A stretch of DNA of 64,000 nt from Anodontia alba (lineage: Eukaryota; Mollusca; Bivalvia; Lucinida; Lucinidae), in the NCBI GenBank assembly GCA_964016985.1, contig OZ024825.1, positions 5,450,056 through 5,514,055 of the forward strand. The letters are read 5' to 3'. Numbering within the stretch: position 1 is the stretch's first letter; every line of letters starts with the position of its first letter. A program made the translations under genes and the position numbers. This document shows positions 52,240-62,944 of this stretch, piece after piece. The notes beneath the pieces were generated by a model. The model searched no databases. It saw only the letters and a list, made by a program, of their open reading frames with translations, and had not been told where the DNA came from.

Positions 52240-52360
52240 TTATTGAATTTATATTGTGAAATATTTGACATAAGTTCATATGGTGAAGGATGCACAGCTT
52301 TGTAATTATGTTTCTGCCATTTAAATGAGTGCCAAATATTTCACAATATAAATTCAATAA
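52240..52360. repeat. Perfect 28-bp inverted repeat
   Basis: Arms 52240-52267 (ttattgaatttatattgtga..aatatttg) and 52333-52360 are exact complements with a 65-nt loop. It matches none of the MITE families; no TTAA/TA-bounded termini found. Confidence 0.9.
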
Positions 52361-52485
52361 TCTTTTTATTACATACCCAGAATACGCAAAGAACATTTCA
52401 ATGTGCATTTTATCCTATACCGGAATAAGGTTGCCATACATAAAGTAATATTTTAGGCACATTAACAAGTATTAGAATGGACTAT

Positions 52486-52550
52486 TTCAAAATTTAGGCC
52501 AAGTACGGTAAGAAGATAAGGTGTCCCAATACTGAAGGAAAATACGGTAA
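52486..52550 (-). mobile_element. MITE-F, one end
   Basis: 'aaaatttaggccaagtacgg..taagaagataaggtgtccca..atact', reverse of the F left end. Confidence 0.55.
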
Positions 52551-52576
52551 ACTGAATATAATGGCTTAGAATATTC

Positions 52577-52722
52577 AACCCTAAAAGAACTAAGCAAAAT
52601 TGAAGCAGGTGTAATTTTATTTTTTTAGAAACTATTTTTCAGGCTGATGATTCATATGAAATGTTAAGCCTTATTTTCTTTTAAAAGTCACATGCTGCAC
52701 TTGTGATTAGCACTTTAAAGAT
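52577..52722. mobile_element. MITE-D2, shortened
   Basis: 'caaccctaaaagaactaagc..aaaattgaagcag' left, 'gtgattagcactttaaagat..TAA' right. Confidence 0.65.
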
Positions 52723-52934
52723 TAATCCACTTTGAATTCAAAATACTGGGTAACATTATTCAACACATAGTGAAATGCATTAGACATAAATGCATTAGAC
52801 ATGCCTAATAGTAAAATAAGCCTTTCTTAAAATAGGCATCATTTTCATGCACTGTCTTTTCCAGCTATTTAGGAAAACACAATCATTTTGACTAGATGAG
52901 TTCCAAAAGTACAATGCAATACATAAATACATAT

Positions 52935-53212
52935 CATCACGAAAACATACCTATATAATTTTGACCCCCTTAAACCCCACTTTTATATAGTAAAACTGGG
53001 GTTTACAGGGGTATACATTATTAATCTTATTTCTGCTCAAAAACATAGATTGTGGGTACTCGTTAGAACTGCCTCGATGAAGCAGTTCTAACAAGTGCCT
53101 ACAATCTATGTTTTGAGCAGAAATATGAAAAATATCAGAATTTTTATCTGAAAACTTTCAGCTTTTGGTGGTGAAATTTTCAATATGTTTGAACAGGTGT
53201 GTTTTCGTAATG
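52935..53212 (+). mobile_element. MITE-N, complete
   Basis: CATCACGAAAACATACCTAT / reverse of CATTACGAAAACACACCTGT; core 2 'tactcgttagaactgcctcg..atga' and complement. Confidence 0.9.
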
Positions 53213-53239
53213 CATGTACATATATATATGAGCTGGATG

Positions 53240-53720
53240 GGAAAATGATATCCTGGAACATATGCACCCAACATTCAAACAATCTGATCAGAGTCTCTGC
53301 TGGGCCATCACGAAAACATGCCTATATAATTTTGACCCCCTTAAACCCCACTTTTATATAGTAAAACTTGGGTTTACAGGGGTATACATTATTTTTTGTT
53401 ATTTCTGCTCAAAACATAGATTGTGGGTACTCGTTAGAACTGCCTCAACCTCGACGAGGCGGTTCTAACGAGTACCCACAATCTATGTTTTGAGCAGAAA
53501 TATGAAAAATATCAGAATTTTTTATCTGAAAAATTGCCATTTTTGGGTGGTAAAATTTTCAATATATTTGAATAGGCGTTTTTTTGTAATGACTCTTTGG
53601 AGAGTCAAAGAGCCATTGGTTTGTTCAGATGGACAGCAAGGTTCTGATCAGACTGTGCAGACACAGACTGAGTCTTGACTGGATGCATATGTCTGAAGAT
53701 ACACTTTCTTACATTGCAGT
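53240..53720. mobile_element. MITE-M split by MITE-N
   Basis: Left 'aacaatctgatcagagtctc..tgctggg'; right 'tctgatcagactgtgcagac..acagactgagtcttgactgg'. Confidence 0.55.
53306..53591 (+). mobile_element. MITE-N, complete, nested
   Basis: CATCACGAAAACATGCCTAT terminus; core-2 palindrome about 45 bp per arm around 'ctcaacctcgacgagg', the longest intact N hairpin here. Confidence 0.92.
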
Positions 53721-53737
53721 CCATATATAGAACTTTG

Positions 53738-53962
53738 AAACAATTGTCATCTGCTTTGTCTTCTGCTTGTGATTTTTAAAAGTCATTTCAGAAAACAGTG
53801 TGGACCCAGATCAGACTGCTCCTTTAGGAGCAGTCTGATCTGGGTCCATACTGTTTGCCGGTATGCAAAAAATAGCTTTGAGAGGGTTGCAAGAATATTC
53901 AGCAGACGACATAAACAGACGACATTTTCAGATGCAGTTTTTCTTGGCGCTTTAAGGGTTAA
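53738..53962 (-). mobile_element. MITE-D1, complete
   Basis: Right end 'cttggcgctttaagggTTAA'; left TTAA end trimmed ('caattgtcatctgctttg'). Core-1 hairpin perfect around 'gctcctttaggagc'. Confidence 0.83.
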
Positions 53963-54141
53963 ATGCTCTCAATTGAAAAAAAAATTGTTTGTGTTAACTG
54001 TGTGACTAGAGTTTCTATCAGCAGCACCACTCTGATACTATGCACAAATGCAAGTCCATGCCATTTGAGTTTAACCAGTCCTAGAACCTCATAAATAAAT
54101 CTGAGATTCACCATCAGAAAAAGTGTCTTCTGGAAAATTGT

Positions 54142-54890
54142 AACAAGAGGCCCATGGGCCACAATTCGCTCATCTGATAAAAACAGCTATTGCATATTTG
54201 CAAATGCCATGCAACATTCTTCCAGTATTGCCACTGCAACTGAGACACAAATTTAACCATAAAAAGGTCAAAGGTCATCCTAGTCTCATCATTTTAACAA
54301 ACTTGGTAAACCTTGAGTCCCCAATGCTGTATACCAAGATTCAGCCTCAAAGCCTTCTTAGTACTAGAGAAGAAGATTTTTAAGTGTTTTCACCACATAT
54401 GGGATTGGCAGCCATCTTGTTCAAAAGTGAAGAACCATTTGAACAAATTGTCAACATTCCTTCGACAGAAGGCCCCATATGAAATCTGAAGAAAATGGGT
54501 CAGGCGGTTTCAGAGAAGAAGATATTTACAGATTTCATGATTTTATACCTGTATACAAGCCCAGGGGCAATGGCAGATAACCCCATGGGGTGGGTGGGGG
54601 GATGGGGGGGGGGGCAGGGGGGAGAAGAAGTTTTTTTTATGTGTTTTTACCATATATGGGCATGGCAGCCATTTTGATTAACAGACCATGTCCATTTGAA
54701 CAAATTTTCAATTCCCCTTTAACAGAAGGCTCCACATAAAATTTCAAAATTGGCCCAAGGTTACAGAGAAGACGATCAAAGGTGTGAACGGAAAGAGACG
54801 GATGGATGACTGATGACAGATGAACGATGACAGACTACGGACAGCAAGTCATCACAATAGCTCATCCTGAGCCTTGCTCAGGTGAGCTAA
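54142..54890 (+). mobile_element. Dispersed element H, 749-bp copy
   Basis: 'aacaagaggcccatgggcca' to 'ctcatcctgagccttgctca..ggtgagctaa'. A 7-bp hairpin CCTGAGC-ctt-GCTCAGG lies 4 nt before the CTAA end. A run of G at 54585-54622 interrupts it. Confidence 0.75.
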
Positions 54891-55136
54891 AAAACCAGAT
54901 AAGCCAGTGAAGCCACAAAGTCTTATGCGTGGATAAGCAGTCTGCAGACATCTTTTCTCATGGCAAGGCTAACCTATAAGAGAGATCCTTTTTAGCACAG
55001 CATAACCAATATGGTGTCTGTATGACAGATAAAGAAGTTGACCAGCAGGCACAAATGAGCAGTATCATCTGATTCTTGATTCATGTCATAAAGCAATTTT
55101 TCATTGGCATCAAACTAAAATAACTATTTTAACTTA

Positions 55137-56400
55137 CGAGGGAGAGTCAATAAAAAACCAGTCTAACTTATTTCTGGGTGAGATCGATATCTTCTTTTTC
55201 GATGTAATTGCTCTCTAGAATGATGCACTTGGACCAACGGTGTTCCAGTGCCATCAGCCCAGAACTGAAGAAGCCAGGGTCCTTGTCTCTGACCCATTCC
55301 TCAACTGCTGCCACGACTTCTTCGTTGGACCGGAAATGACATCCACAGATATTCTTTTTTAAGTCTGGGAATAGGAAATAGTCATTAGGAGCTAAGTCCG
55401 GAGAATAGGCGGGGTGCAGTATTAGCTCGTACCAATTCCGCTCAACAGCATCCATTGAAATTTTGCAAGTGTGGACTCTCACATTGTCCTGTTGGAGCAG
55501 AATCCCTTTGGTGAGTTTACCTCGGTGTTTTTCACGGATCACAATTCTCAGTTAGTCGAGCAAATTTGCATAACACACACCTCTTATTGTACTTTTCTAT
55601 GCTAGAAAGTCCAACATAATAATACCTTGTGCATCCCAAAATACAGCTGCCATACCTTGCCAGCAGAGGGTTGCGTTTTGACTTCTTTGGCCTTGGAGAC
55701 CCCGGCCCCACACTCTGGCGACTTTATTCTCTGGCTCATAATAATGGACCCAGGTCTCATCTACAGTCACCAGATGTGAAAGGAAATCATCTTCCTTTGA
55801 CCTAAACTGCTTCAACAATGCGCTGTATACTGATGCTCTGGTTGCCATTTGCTCCTCGCTAAGGGATTTTGGGACCCAACGGGCTGTTAGCTTGTGCATA
55901 CCCAAGCGATTATGTAAAGTTGTTGAAACGCTACCATGTGAAAAGTGTAATGCATTCTCTATTTCTTCCACCTTAACTCGCCTCTCAGAGTACACCAGAT
56001 CCCGTACTTTGTTACATATTTCTTCATCGGTGGCATCTGATGGGCGTCCAGATCTGGTTTCGTCTTCTAAAGACGTTCTACTGCGTTTGAATTCCCCAAC
56101 CCAGAATTTAACTTGTGCATACGATGGTGCAGAAGACCCATAACATTGGTCAACTCCCAATGTATTTCCTGACCAGTTTTCCCTTTCAAATACAAGTACC
56201 GAATTACAGCATGGTTCTCAACTTTTGATGAAAAGCTTACTTTTGCCATGTTGACATTCAATATCTTATGAGTGAATGACACAATAAGGGTGCAATTTTG
56301 CCCTCAGGCCTAAAACATGTATTGAAACAAGGCATGAAAATCTTGTGTGTCTCGGTCAATTGGAAATGGGATAGGCTGGTTACTTATTGACTTGCCCTCG
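55137..56400 (-). mobile_element. Mariner transposon, complete ends
   Basis: 1264 bp, a usual mariner size. Inverted termini CGAGGGAGAGTCAATAAAAA and CGAGGGCAAGTCAATAAGTA (about 31 bp in all with 'accag.ct'), TA duplication at 55135-55136 and 56401-56402. One transposase reading on the minus strand. Confidence 0.95.
55168..56249 (-). pseudogene. Mariner transposase (DD34D), broken
   Basis: Starts at MAKVSFSSKVE (56249; an ATG 33 bp upstream is less likely). The N-terminal helix-turn-helix part follows (YLKGKTGQEIH; then WVGEFKRSRTS...SGRPSD). The catalytic part has VTVDETW with first Asp at 55759-55761, QQDNVRVHT with second Asp at 55486-55488, and SPDLAPNDYFLFPDLK with third Asp at 55381-55383; 34 residues separate the last two, the mariner DD34D spacing. 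C-terminus: ALEHRWSKCIILESNYIE. About 360 codons, near the family's ~345. Breaks: a frame change near 56160, and in-frame stops TAG at 55597-55599 and TAA at 55552-55554. All three acids remain, so loss of function is recent relative to the relic at 3.6 kb. The minus-strand reading ends 31 bp from the left terminus. Confidence 0.93.
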
Positions 56401-56473
56401 TATAATACAAGTTAAATCCAAGAAAAGAGCCCTTATGCTATATGTCTACAGTAAACGCACGGGTCATCATGTC

Positions 56474-56653
56474 ATAGCTCCAGATAAGACTTTCAACACA
56501 AAATTGCATGCATTATCATTTCTCCATATAAACATATGTTGTGGTACTCATTAGAAGTGCCTGAGGCACTTCTAATGAGAACCACATCATATGTTTTCAT
56601 GGAGAAATAAGGAGAGTATTTTCCTACTATCCCGTTTATCTGGAGCTATGCAT
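56474..56653. mobile_element. MITE-J, complete, clean ends
   Basis: Ends CATAGCTCCAGATAAGA / CATAGCTCCAGATAAACG; core 2 around 'gtgcctgaggcac'. Best reference for J termini. Confidence 0.9.
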
Positions 56654-56654
56654 G

Positions 56655-56800
56655 TGCATGTATGCAGTCTGATCTGGGCCTTCTCTGTATTTTGGTATGT
56701 TTTACAAGCTCCATTGTTTCTATAAGTGAGCAAGAAAAGCCATGATTAGACTGTGTGAATGTTCAGGCTGATCTAGGACTTTTTTACCCTCATATGTGAC
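56655..56800. mobile_element. MITE-M fragment
   Basis: 'gcagtctgatctgggccttc' / 'gattagactgtgtgaatgtt..caggctgatct'. Confidence 0.5.
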
Positions 56801-56924
56801 AAGGGCTCTTATTTCATGTTGTGTCATTTATATTTTGATTAAATGTACATATATTTTCACCCAAAGTAAGCTACCATAATATTGCTGCAACAATAATACA
56901 TTTAATAATAATAATAAATACTAG

Positions 56925-57123
56925 CTCTTTCAAACACTGTAACAATCTCCTTCAAGACCTGTAACAATCTCTTTCAAAACCGGAAACGATCTCCTTCAAA
57001 ACCTGTAACAATCCCTTTAAAAGCCTGTGACCCTCTCTTTCAAGACATGTAACAATCTTTTTCCAAACCTGTGACACTCTCTTTCAAGATACGTAACAAT
57101 CTCTTTCAAATCATGTAACAATG
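56925..57123. repeat. ~22-bp minisatellite
   Basis: About nine units 'tgtaacaatctctttcaaaa..cc' with point changes, some units ~30 bp. Confidence 0.9.
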
Positions 57124-57426
57124 ACCCTAGATACACCAGCTCAAGGGCCAACAATCATGTATCACCAAATGCCATAAAATATCAAACATTTTCACAAAAA
57201 CTGTATCACCCACATCTGATATACATACGACTAACAATTTCCCATAAAGAAAAAAAATAAAAACAAACTAAAATTATCATATTTACAGTATTTGGAGAGA
57301 CAAACCAAAGCAACCTATATAGACCAAGATCAGACATTGCAGAATGCAGCATCTGATCAGAGTCAACATTGAGTTTTAGATGCATTAACATGTAGTTAAA
57401 TGGTAGGTATTCTTTTGTTTGTCATA
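57124..57426. other. Weak core-1 hairpin, otherwise unassigned
   Basis: 'gaccaagatcagacattgca' / 'tgcagcatctgatcagagtc' at about 57321-57366 without recognisable termini. Confidence 0.5.
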
Positions 57427-57758
57427 CAGCTGACTCTCGTTATCTCAACCTCGTTTATCTCGAATAACCGCTTATCTCGAAGTAAAAATCTGGTCCCAGC
57501 CTAAACATGAAAAAGCTAACAACAGGTAAAAAATATTGTGGAAAAGAGGAGAAATTGCTCCTAAGGAGCAATTTCTCCTCTTTTCCACAATATTTTCAAT
57601 ATATCTCTAACTTCAAGAGTCCAATTACTTATATATTTGTTAAATTTGGTTGTTCGAATTAATTTTTCCTCAATTCTGCAACTCAGATATGTCGAGGTAC
57701 GGATATCTCGAAGTATTTCAGAGAGCCCATTGGAATTCGAGATAACGAGAGTCGACTG
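57427..57758. mobile_element. MITE-K, copy 2, complete
   Basis: 332 bp, termini CAGCTGACTCTCGTTATCTC / CAGTCGACTCTCGTTATCTC, TA at 57425-57426 and 57759-57760. The 63-bp central palindrome (57532-57594) differs from copy 1 only at its middle base. Confidence 0.92.
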
Positions 57759-57936
57759 TATTTGTAATTGGACTGCCATAAGGACAAGAATTTATCAAAC
57801 AGTCAAACAAATACGATAGTAAACAAGGGAAAAACTTACCAATGTACCCTAAATATTCTAAAAGACATTCCAAGCAAACCTGGGAGCCAGACACAATCAG
57901 GAACATACAATCAGCGCTTTTTACATACACCATCAG

Positions 57937-58160
57937 GACTCAGCTGTTCAAAACTTAGCGAAGTTGTTAACTTACATGACATTAAAATTTCTATCTTGAA
58001 ATCTGGCAAATACATTGATATTTTTTGCTGAAAAAATGCAAAAGCTACTCACATTTTTGCAGCAAAAATATCAATGTATTTGAAAATACCTTAGCAACAA
58101 CAGTCAACAAGTTTGTCATTAACAAGCTTTTTAAGCTAAAGATGCTTTGAACAACTGTTA
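57937..58160. mobile_element. MITE-L, variant
   Basis: 'ggactcagctgttcaaaact' left, 'gatgctttgaacaactg' right; palindrome 'acattgatattttttgctga' / 'gcagcaaaaatatcaatgta' with 'aaaagctactcacat'. Matches the half copy at 18581. Confidence 0.78.
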
Positions 58161-58353
58161 TCAAATGGAATGATTGAAATTTGAAAATTCAGAATACATA
58201 CGGTATAATCTAAATTAAAAGTCATTATGGATTTACTGCTTGTTACAACTGTATTCACCGGTAAGGAAAAATAAATCTATAATATACCAGACAAAAAATG
58301 ACAAGATGAATAAGCAAAAGATTGTCAAAATTGAGACAGAAAATGGGAAGGCT

Positions 58354-58564
58354 TTAACCCTAGTCCTGCTGAACCCAGATATACCCTGCCTTTGCAAACA
58401 GTGTAGATTTAGATCAACTGGCTGAAGAAGCCAACAGATCTGGATCTGCACTGTTTGTACTGAATGTAAACGAGTTATAGCAACAATCCAGATCAAGTAA
58501 TCTGAATGGCTGAAAATTAGAAGAGGGTGTGGCATCTTAATTTTTTCAGCAGGAAATGGGTTAA
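58354..58564 (-). mobile_element. MITE-A, complete, diverged
   Basis: TTAACCCTAGTCCTGCTGAA to TTCAGCAGGAAATGGG-TTAA; inner hairpin with several mismatches. Confidence 0.85.
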
Positions 58565-58793
58565 TAAGTTTTTGTGGCCCTGAGGACACCAAAAAGAAAT
58601 TGTACCTTATTCAGGCTCACCTTCCTGTAGTTTTATCAAGCCTTTTCAGATGGAATTCTGTTTGACTTTACTATATATGTCTATTTGCCATTCAGACAAG
58701 CTGCTTAAAAAAACCCACAAAAAACAACAAAATGGTTTACGTACAAAAATGAACAGTAAAGTGTCTGATCACTCTATTCATTCTTAAAGGGGA

Positions 58794-59201
58794 ACACAAA
58801 ATAAGTTGTAAGTATATCTTAGAGTAAAGTGCTTGACAAGCCATTTATTTTGATGCAAGAGTTTTCAAAATCGGCCACGAAATGAAGTTATGGTAGTTTG
58901 AATATGTTTAAAATGGCTGTCATGGATGCCGCCATATTGTAGGCTTTGTGATGTCACACAGCCAAAATAAACCAACTTTATGAGAATAACTACCTTTATG
59001 AAACTAATTTTAATTTTTATGAAACCTCATTAAATATTCAAAATGGCAGCACCCATTCCACCAATGTTAAAATATTCAATTGTCTATAACTTACTTAATT
59101 TTCCACCAATTTTGATCAAATTTGTGTCAAAATTTACTGTTTGTAAAGTTCTTTACTTTAAAGCATAATACCTTTTAAGGTTGTGTTGCGTTACCCTTTA
59201 A
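58794..59201. mobile_element. Element AD, TTAA-bounded, 408 bp
   Basis: TTAAAGGGGAACACAA / TTAAAGGGTAACGCAA are inverted ends. Interior 'gccgccatattgtaggcttt..gtgatgtcac' and 'caccaattttgatcaaattt..gtgtc' has no hairpin core. Longer than the MITEs around it and non-coding. Confidence 0.75.
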
Positions 59202-59258
59202 ACATTGCTTGACAAATAAAACACCTCAAGACAAGACAGATATCTAGATGATTATTTT

Positions 59259-59482
59259 TTAACCATTTATACTGAATAAACTCTCTGCACTATATTCTGG
59301 ACCAGTCCAATTTCAATTTTAGGTATGTCGGGATATGTCATTTAGATATTCCTAAAGAAAAATGGCTTAACAATTTGCAAACAGGGAGACCCTGATGAGA
59401 CGTCGTGTTCTGCGGCATCTGATCTGGGCCTGCACTGTTGGTAAATTTCCCTTTTAGGGGTCTCCAAACTACAATGGGTTAA
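59259..59482 (-). mobile_element. MITE-B, complete
   Basis: TTAA both ends; 'accagtccaatttcaatttt..aggtatgtc', core-1 pair around 'gacgtcgtgttctgcggc'. Confidence 0.85.
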
Positions 59483-59654
59483 TATTTCTCCTAGGAACAT
59501 ATGTTGTTGGTACTCATTAGAAGGTCCTCTATAAACTATTTAAAGAAGTATAAAAATGAGGGTCAAAATATAAAAGCCTATAAAATGAATAAAAAAATGA
59601 AATGTATTTTTTAGAAATTTTATTTAAATATCACATTGAAACATTTTACTTTAA

Positions 59655-59835
59655 TGTACTGTTCAAAATTTTTGCAGATGGCATTCAGAGCAAACAAGAC
59701 TTCAAATATATGAATCTTCTGCTAGGCAAATATATCATATGATATGTTAAGCCTTACATTTTTGTAAAAATGAAAAAAAAAAAAAAAAAATTAGAAATGC
59801 CATCTGCTGCTGTGATTGATACTTTTAGGATCAGG
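59655..59835. mobile_element. MITE-D2-like relic
   Basis: 'tttttgcagatggcattcag' left, 'tgctgtgattgatactttta..gg' right, 'catatgatatgttaagcctt' arm; TTAA ends lost. Confidence 0.5.
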
Positions 59836-59886
59836 TTTATCAAAAAAATATTTGCAGTAATACAGTTACCGTTCATAACAATAACC

Positions 59887-60040
59887 TTAACATGCTTTAG
59901 AAAAAAACTACTATGGGATAACTAAAATATATATTTTTCTCAAAAAAAGAAACTGACATTCCCTTTAAATGACCTCCAAAGGAGAGCATTCAGATGAAAT
60001 GTCAATCCCTATTTGTTAGCAAAAAGGTATATAAAAAATA
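59887..60040. mobile_element. C-like relic
   Basis: 'ttaacatgctttagaaaaaa', arms 'gaaactgacattccctttaa' / 'gatgaaatgtcaatccctat' around 'cctccaaaggag'. Confidence 0.45.
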
Positions 60041-60045
60041 CTTAA

Positions 60046-60541
60046 ACTAGACATGTCCAAAACACCATTTGGACCCCTAGCCCCACTCCAGGGCATGATG
60101 CAAGAGCAATGATGAGTTGAAGGTGTAAGTCCGGGTAAGTAGCATACCAAATTTAAATTTCCTAGCACAAAAAGGTACCCAAGTTATGACCTCCAAGAGA
60201 AACATGGATGTAAATGTCAATGTAAATTTGAATGTAAAATCTGACCCGTTATATACATTTTGACCCCTAGACCCATACCTAGGCATGACGCAGAAACAAT
60301 ACTAGACAGACTTAAAAGTTTAGTTCTGGGTAAGTAGCATACCAAATTTCAACTTCCTAGCATAAAAGGTACCCAATACAAGCTCCAAGAGAAAAGCGGA
60401 TGTAAATGTCAATGTAAATTTGGATGTAAATTTAAACATTTGGTAGACTGAAGTTACGAACGTTACATATGCACGTAAAGATATAACATCACTGTGAAAG
60501 ACTTAATGCCCCACTGCTGCCTTTGGCAGGTAGGGGCATAA
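60046..60541. mobile_element. Element T, long copy
   Basis: 'actagacatgtccaaaacac' to 'ctgcctttggcaggtagggg..cataat'. Two internal ~180-bp repeats ('gggtaagtagcataccaaat', 'cctagcacaaaaggtaccca', 'gatgtaaatgtcaatgtaaa'). Confidence 0.65.
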
Positions 60542-60663
60542 TAATACAAGCTAATTAAGCCCACAGAGTGCTAAAGGTGAACCTTTATGCTGCTGCAGAC
60601 ATTTTTATTGTAATTTTTTTGCAAAGACAAGTTGGTATTTCATTAACATAATACTTCTAAGTA

Positions 60664-60883
60664 CACCACAACCTCTTTATAACACTATTGTTGGGGTCCA
60701 TAGCATAAACCGTGTCAGTTAAACAACCGTTTTATATCCAAACAAAAATGTATAGATTATATTGAAAAATGACCATTTATGGTCATTTTTCAATATAATC
60801 TATACATTTTTGGGATCCATCTTTGAACCGTGTTATATCCAAAACCGTGTTATAACGAACTGTGTTATAAAGAGGTTGAAGTG
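60664..60883. mobile_element. MITE-S, complete
   Basis: 220 bp, termini CACCACAACCTCTTTATAAC / CACTTCAACCTCTTTATAAC with TA at 60662-60663 and 60884-60885. Central palindrome 'tgtatagattatattgaaaa..atgacca' and complement around 'ttta'. This is the clean S reference. Confidence 0.9.
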
Positions 60884-60956
60884 TATTAGGACACATCCCA
60901 TCCTGTCTATTCTCTAAAATTCTCCTGCTGATTCGAACATCAGTTTATGTGTCATA

Positions 60957-61043
60957 ACATTACAGGCTGTGTGGCACACAGTGTAGACCCTGATCAGCCT
61001 GCCCTTCAGGAACAGTCTGATCTAAATCTACACTGTTTGCCCA
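60957..61043. mobile_element. Core-1 hairpin, ends lost
   Basis: 'cacacagtgtagaccctgat' / 'atctaaatctacactgtttg' with 'gcccttcaggaacag'. Resembles E or D1. Confidence 0.55.
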
Positions 61044-61301
61044 CGTCACGAAAACATGCCTATATGGTTTTATACAGTAAAACTGGGGTTTACAGGGGGT
61101 ATACATCAAGTTTTTTATTTCTGCTCCAAAACATAGATTGTGGGTACTCGTTAGAATGGCCTCACTGAGGCCATTCTAACGAGTACTCACAATCTATGTT
61201 TTGAGCAGAAATATGAAAACTACTAGAATTTTTCATCTGAAAGTTTTTATTTTTTGGTAGTAAAATTCTCAATATATTTGAATAGGCATGTTTTCGTAAT
61301 G
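61044..61301 (+). mobile_element. MITE-N, complete
   Basis: 'cgtcacgaaaacatgcctat' to 'aataggcatgttttcgtaat'; core 2 around 'ggcctcactgaggcc'. A deletion trims the 'cccactttta' side. Confidence 0.88.
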
Positions 61302-61404
61302 CAGAGGATCATGTCTCAATACATAGAGTTATAATGGTAATTTGTTCACTTTTGCATAAAATGCCCAACTCAATTGTCAATGTAAAAAATTAAAAATCAT
61401 TGCT

Positions 61405-61628
61405 CGAGCTGCAATATTAGAAAACAGACATGTGTGTCCAGTGAAGTTATCAGCATGCGCATTCACGCAGTCTGATCAGACCTTTCACCTGGCCCATTTT
61501 GGATAGCCAAGGATGAAAAGTTCACATGGATAACAAAAACTCTGATCAGACTGTCTGGATGTGCAAGCTGATTTGAATCTTCCTTGGGTGCACATGTCAG
61601 AAGGTATGTTTTCTCACATTGTGGCTCA
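61405..61628. mobile_element. MITE-M, variant 2
   Basis: 'gagctgcaatattagaaaac' / 'gttttctcacattgtggctc' inverted ends; paired internal 'cgcagtctgatcagac' motifs around 'tggatagccaaggatg'. Confidence 0.68.
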
Positions 61629-61747
61629 CTCAACTGTCAGAAAATGTAACAATAAACTGAAATACATGTAGCTATTGCAATTCTACAATATAAAAGTCTC
61701 TGACTATCACATGGTGAAAATAACTACAAACACTAAACCAACAATAT

Positions 61748-61949
61748 TTAACCCTTGTTATGCTGAATAAATTAAGATGCCATGCCTACTTCTAATTTCC
61801 AGCCAATCAGATCACTTGATCTAGGTTTTTGATAGAAATTCACATATTTAATGATGAACAGTGCAGATCCAGATCAGTTGGCTTCACTGATCTGGATCTA
61901 CAGTGTTTGCTAAGTCAGGGCATGTTGTGTTCAGCAAGAGAAGAGTTAA
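61748..61949 (+). mobile_element. MITE-A, near-complete
   Basis: TTAACCCTTGTTATGCTGAA; right end variant 'ttcagcaagagaagagTTAA'; inner loop shortened (ggcttcactgatc). Confidence 0.87.
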
Positions 61950-62107
61950 ATCAATTATAGCCTATTTTTAAAAAGCAAAATTACCCAACTCTGAGCAGAA
62001 AAGAACAGCACAATTTTAATAAAAATGTTTTTGTTTTTTTTCATAAGCTGCTCAAAGTATCCTTAATTTAATAACACTGTTGCTGTTTTAACATAAAAAG
62101 CCAACTC

Positions 62108-62525
62108 TTAGCACGCTGGGTAAAAATTCAGCAAACATTTCAAAATCTCTTTCTTATTTTTTACCAGAAAATACGGTTTGATTTACTGTATTTACCATAA
62201 GTATTCGGACACCTCAACTCCTTACCATATATGTTCTAAAATTTGAACCAGTACAATTCACTACCCGATGTTGTGTCTAAAAATTGCTGGATGAGTGGCA
62301 AACAGTGTAGACCCAGATGAGACGCCGCGTTCTGCGGCGTCTCATCTGGGTCTATACTGTTTGCACAGGCCTGTCTGTCCGAATACATATGGTAAATACG
62401 GTACCATGCAAACAATCTTCTAATAAGACAGTGCATGAAATGTCAAACCCTTTTTTCAAACAAAAATAAGAAAGAAGTCATTAATTTGCATCTCCTGAAC
62501 TTGCCCAGAGTCTGCTGAAGGTTAA
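62108..62525. mobile_element. MITE-C split by MITE-F
   Basis: Left 'ttagcacgctgggtaaaaat..tcagca..ccagaaaatacggtttgatt'; right 'ccatgcaaacaatcttc..gtgcatgaaatgtcaaac..ctgaacttgcccagag..TTAA'. Confidence 0.75.
62186..62401 (+). mobile_element. MITE-F, complete, nested in C
   Basis: 216 bp, TA at 62184-62185 and 62402-62403; termini CTGTATTTACCATAAGTATT / CCGTATTTACCATATGTATT. Core 1 perfect around 'gacgccgcgttctgcggcgtc'. Best F reference. Confidence 0.93.
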
Positions 62526-62944
62526 ATATATTAATATTTTTGATGGAAAAAAATATAATTAAGTTCTGCTGTACAAAAGCTAGAATTTTTTTTTTCATCA
62601 AAATACATGTACATCTGACAATAACACCCATATAACTGTTCTGTGCAATATTTTGTAAAGGAACTTTGTGTCATATGCAAATAGTGCAGACCTGGATCAG
62701 TCTGCAAATCCATACAGTCTGATCCTGAACTTTGTTTTTCTTACATGTATTTTTTTCACTTTTGACTAATAACATAAACACATAACCAAGTTCATGATCA
62801 GCAACTTCAGTTTTTACAAAGATCTATTTTTCAAGACCTGGCTCTTAGGAGTTGCATCACACAGAAAGGGACTTAACTCATACGTGTATGTGACAGCTCA
62901 GCATGTGCAAACCCATGTACTTGAACAAGTACATTTAGCTACTT

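Noticed and set aside
58233..58592. 119-residue open frame on the minus strand
   Set aside because: It spans MITE-A; the same peptide pieces (LLIFSHSDYLI, LQRQGIS) occur in other A copies and are translations of the MITE.
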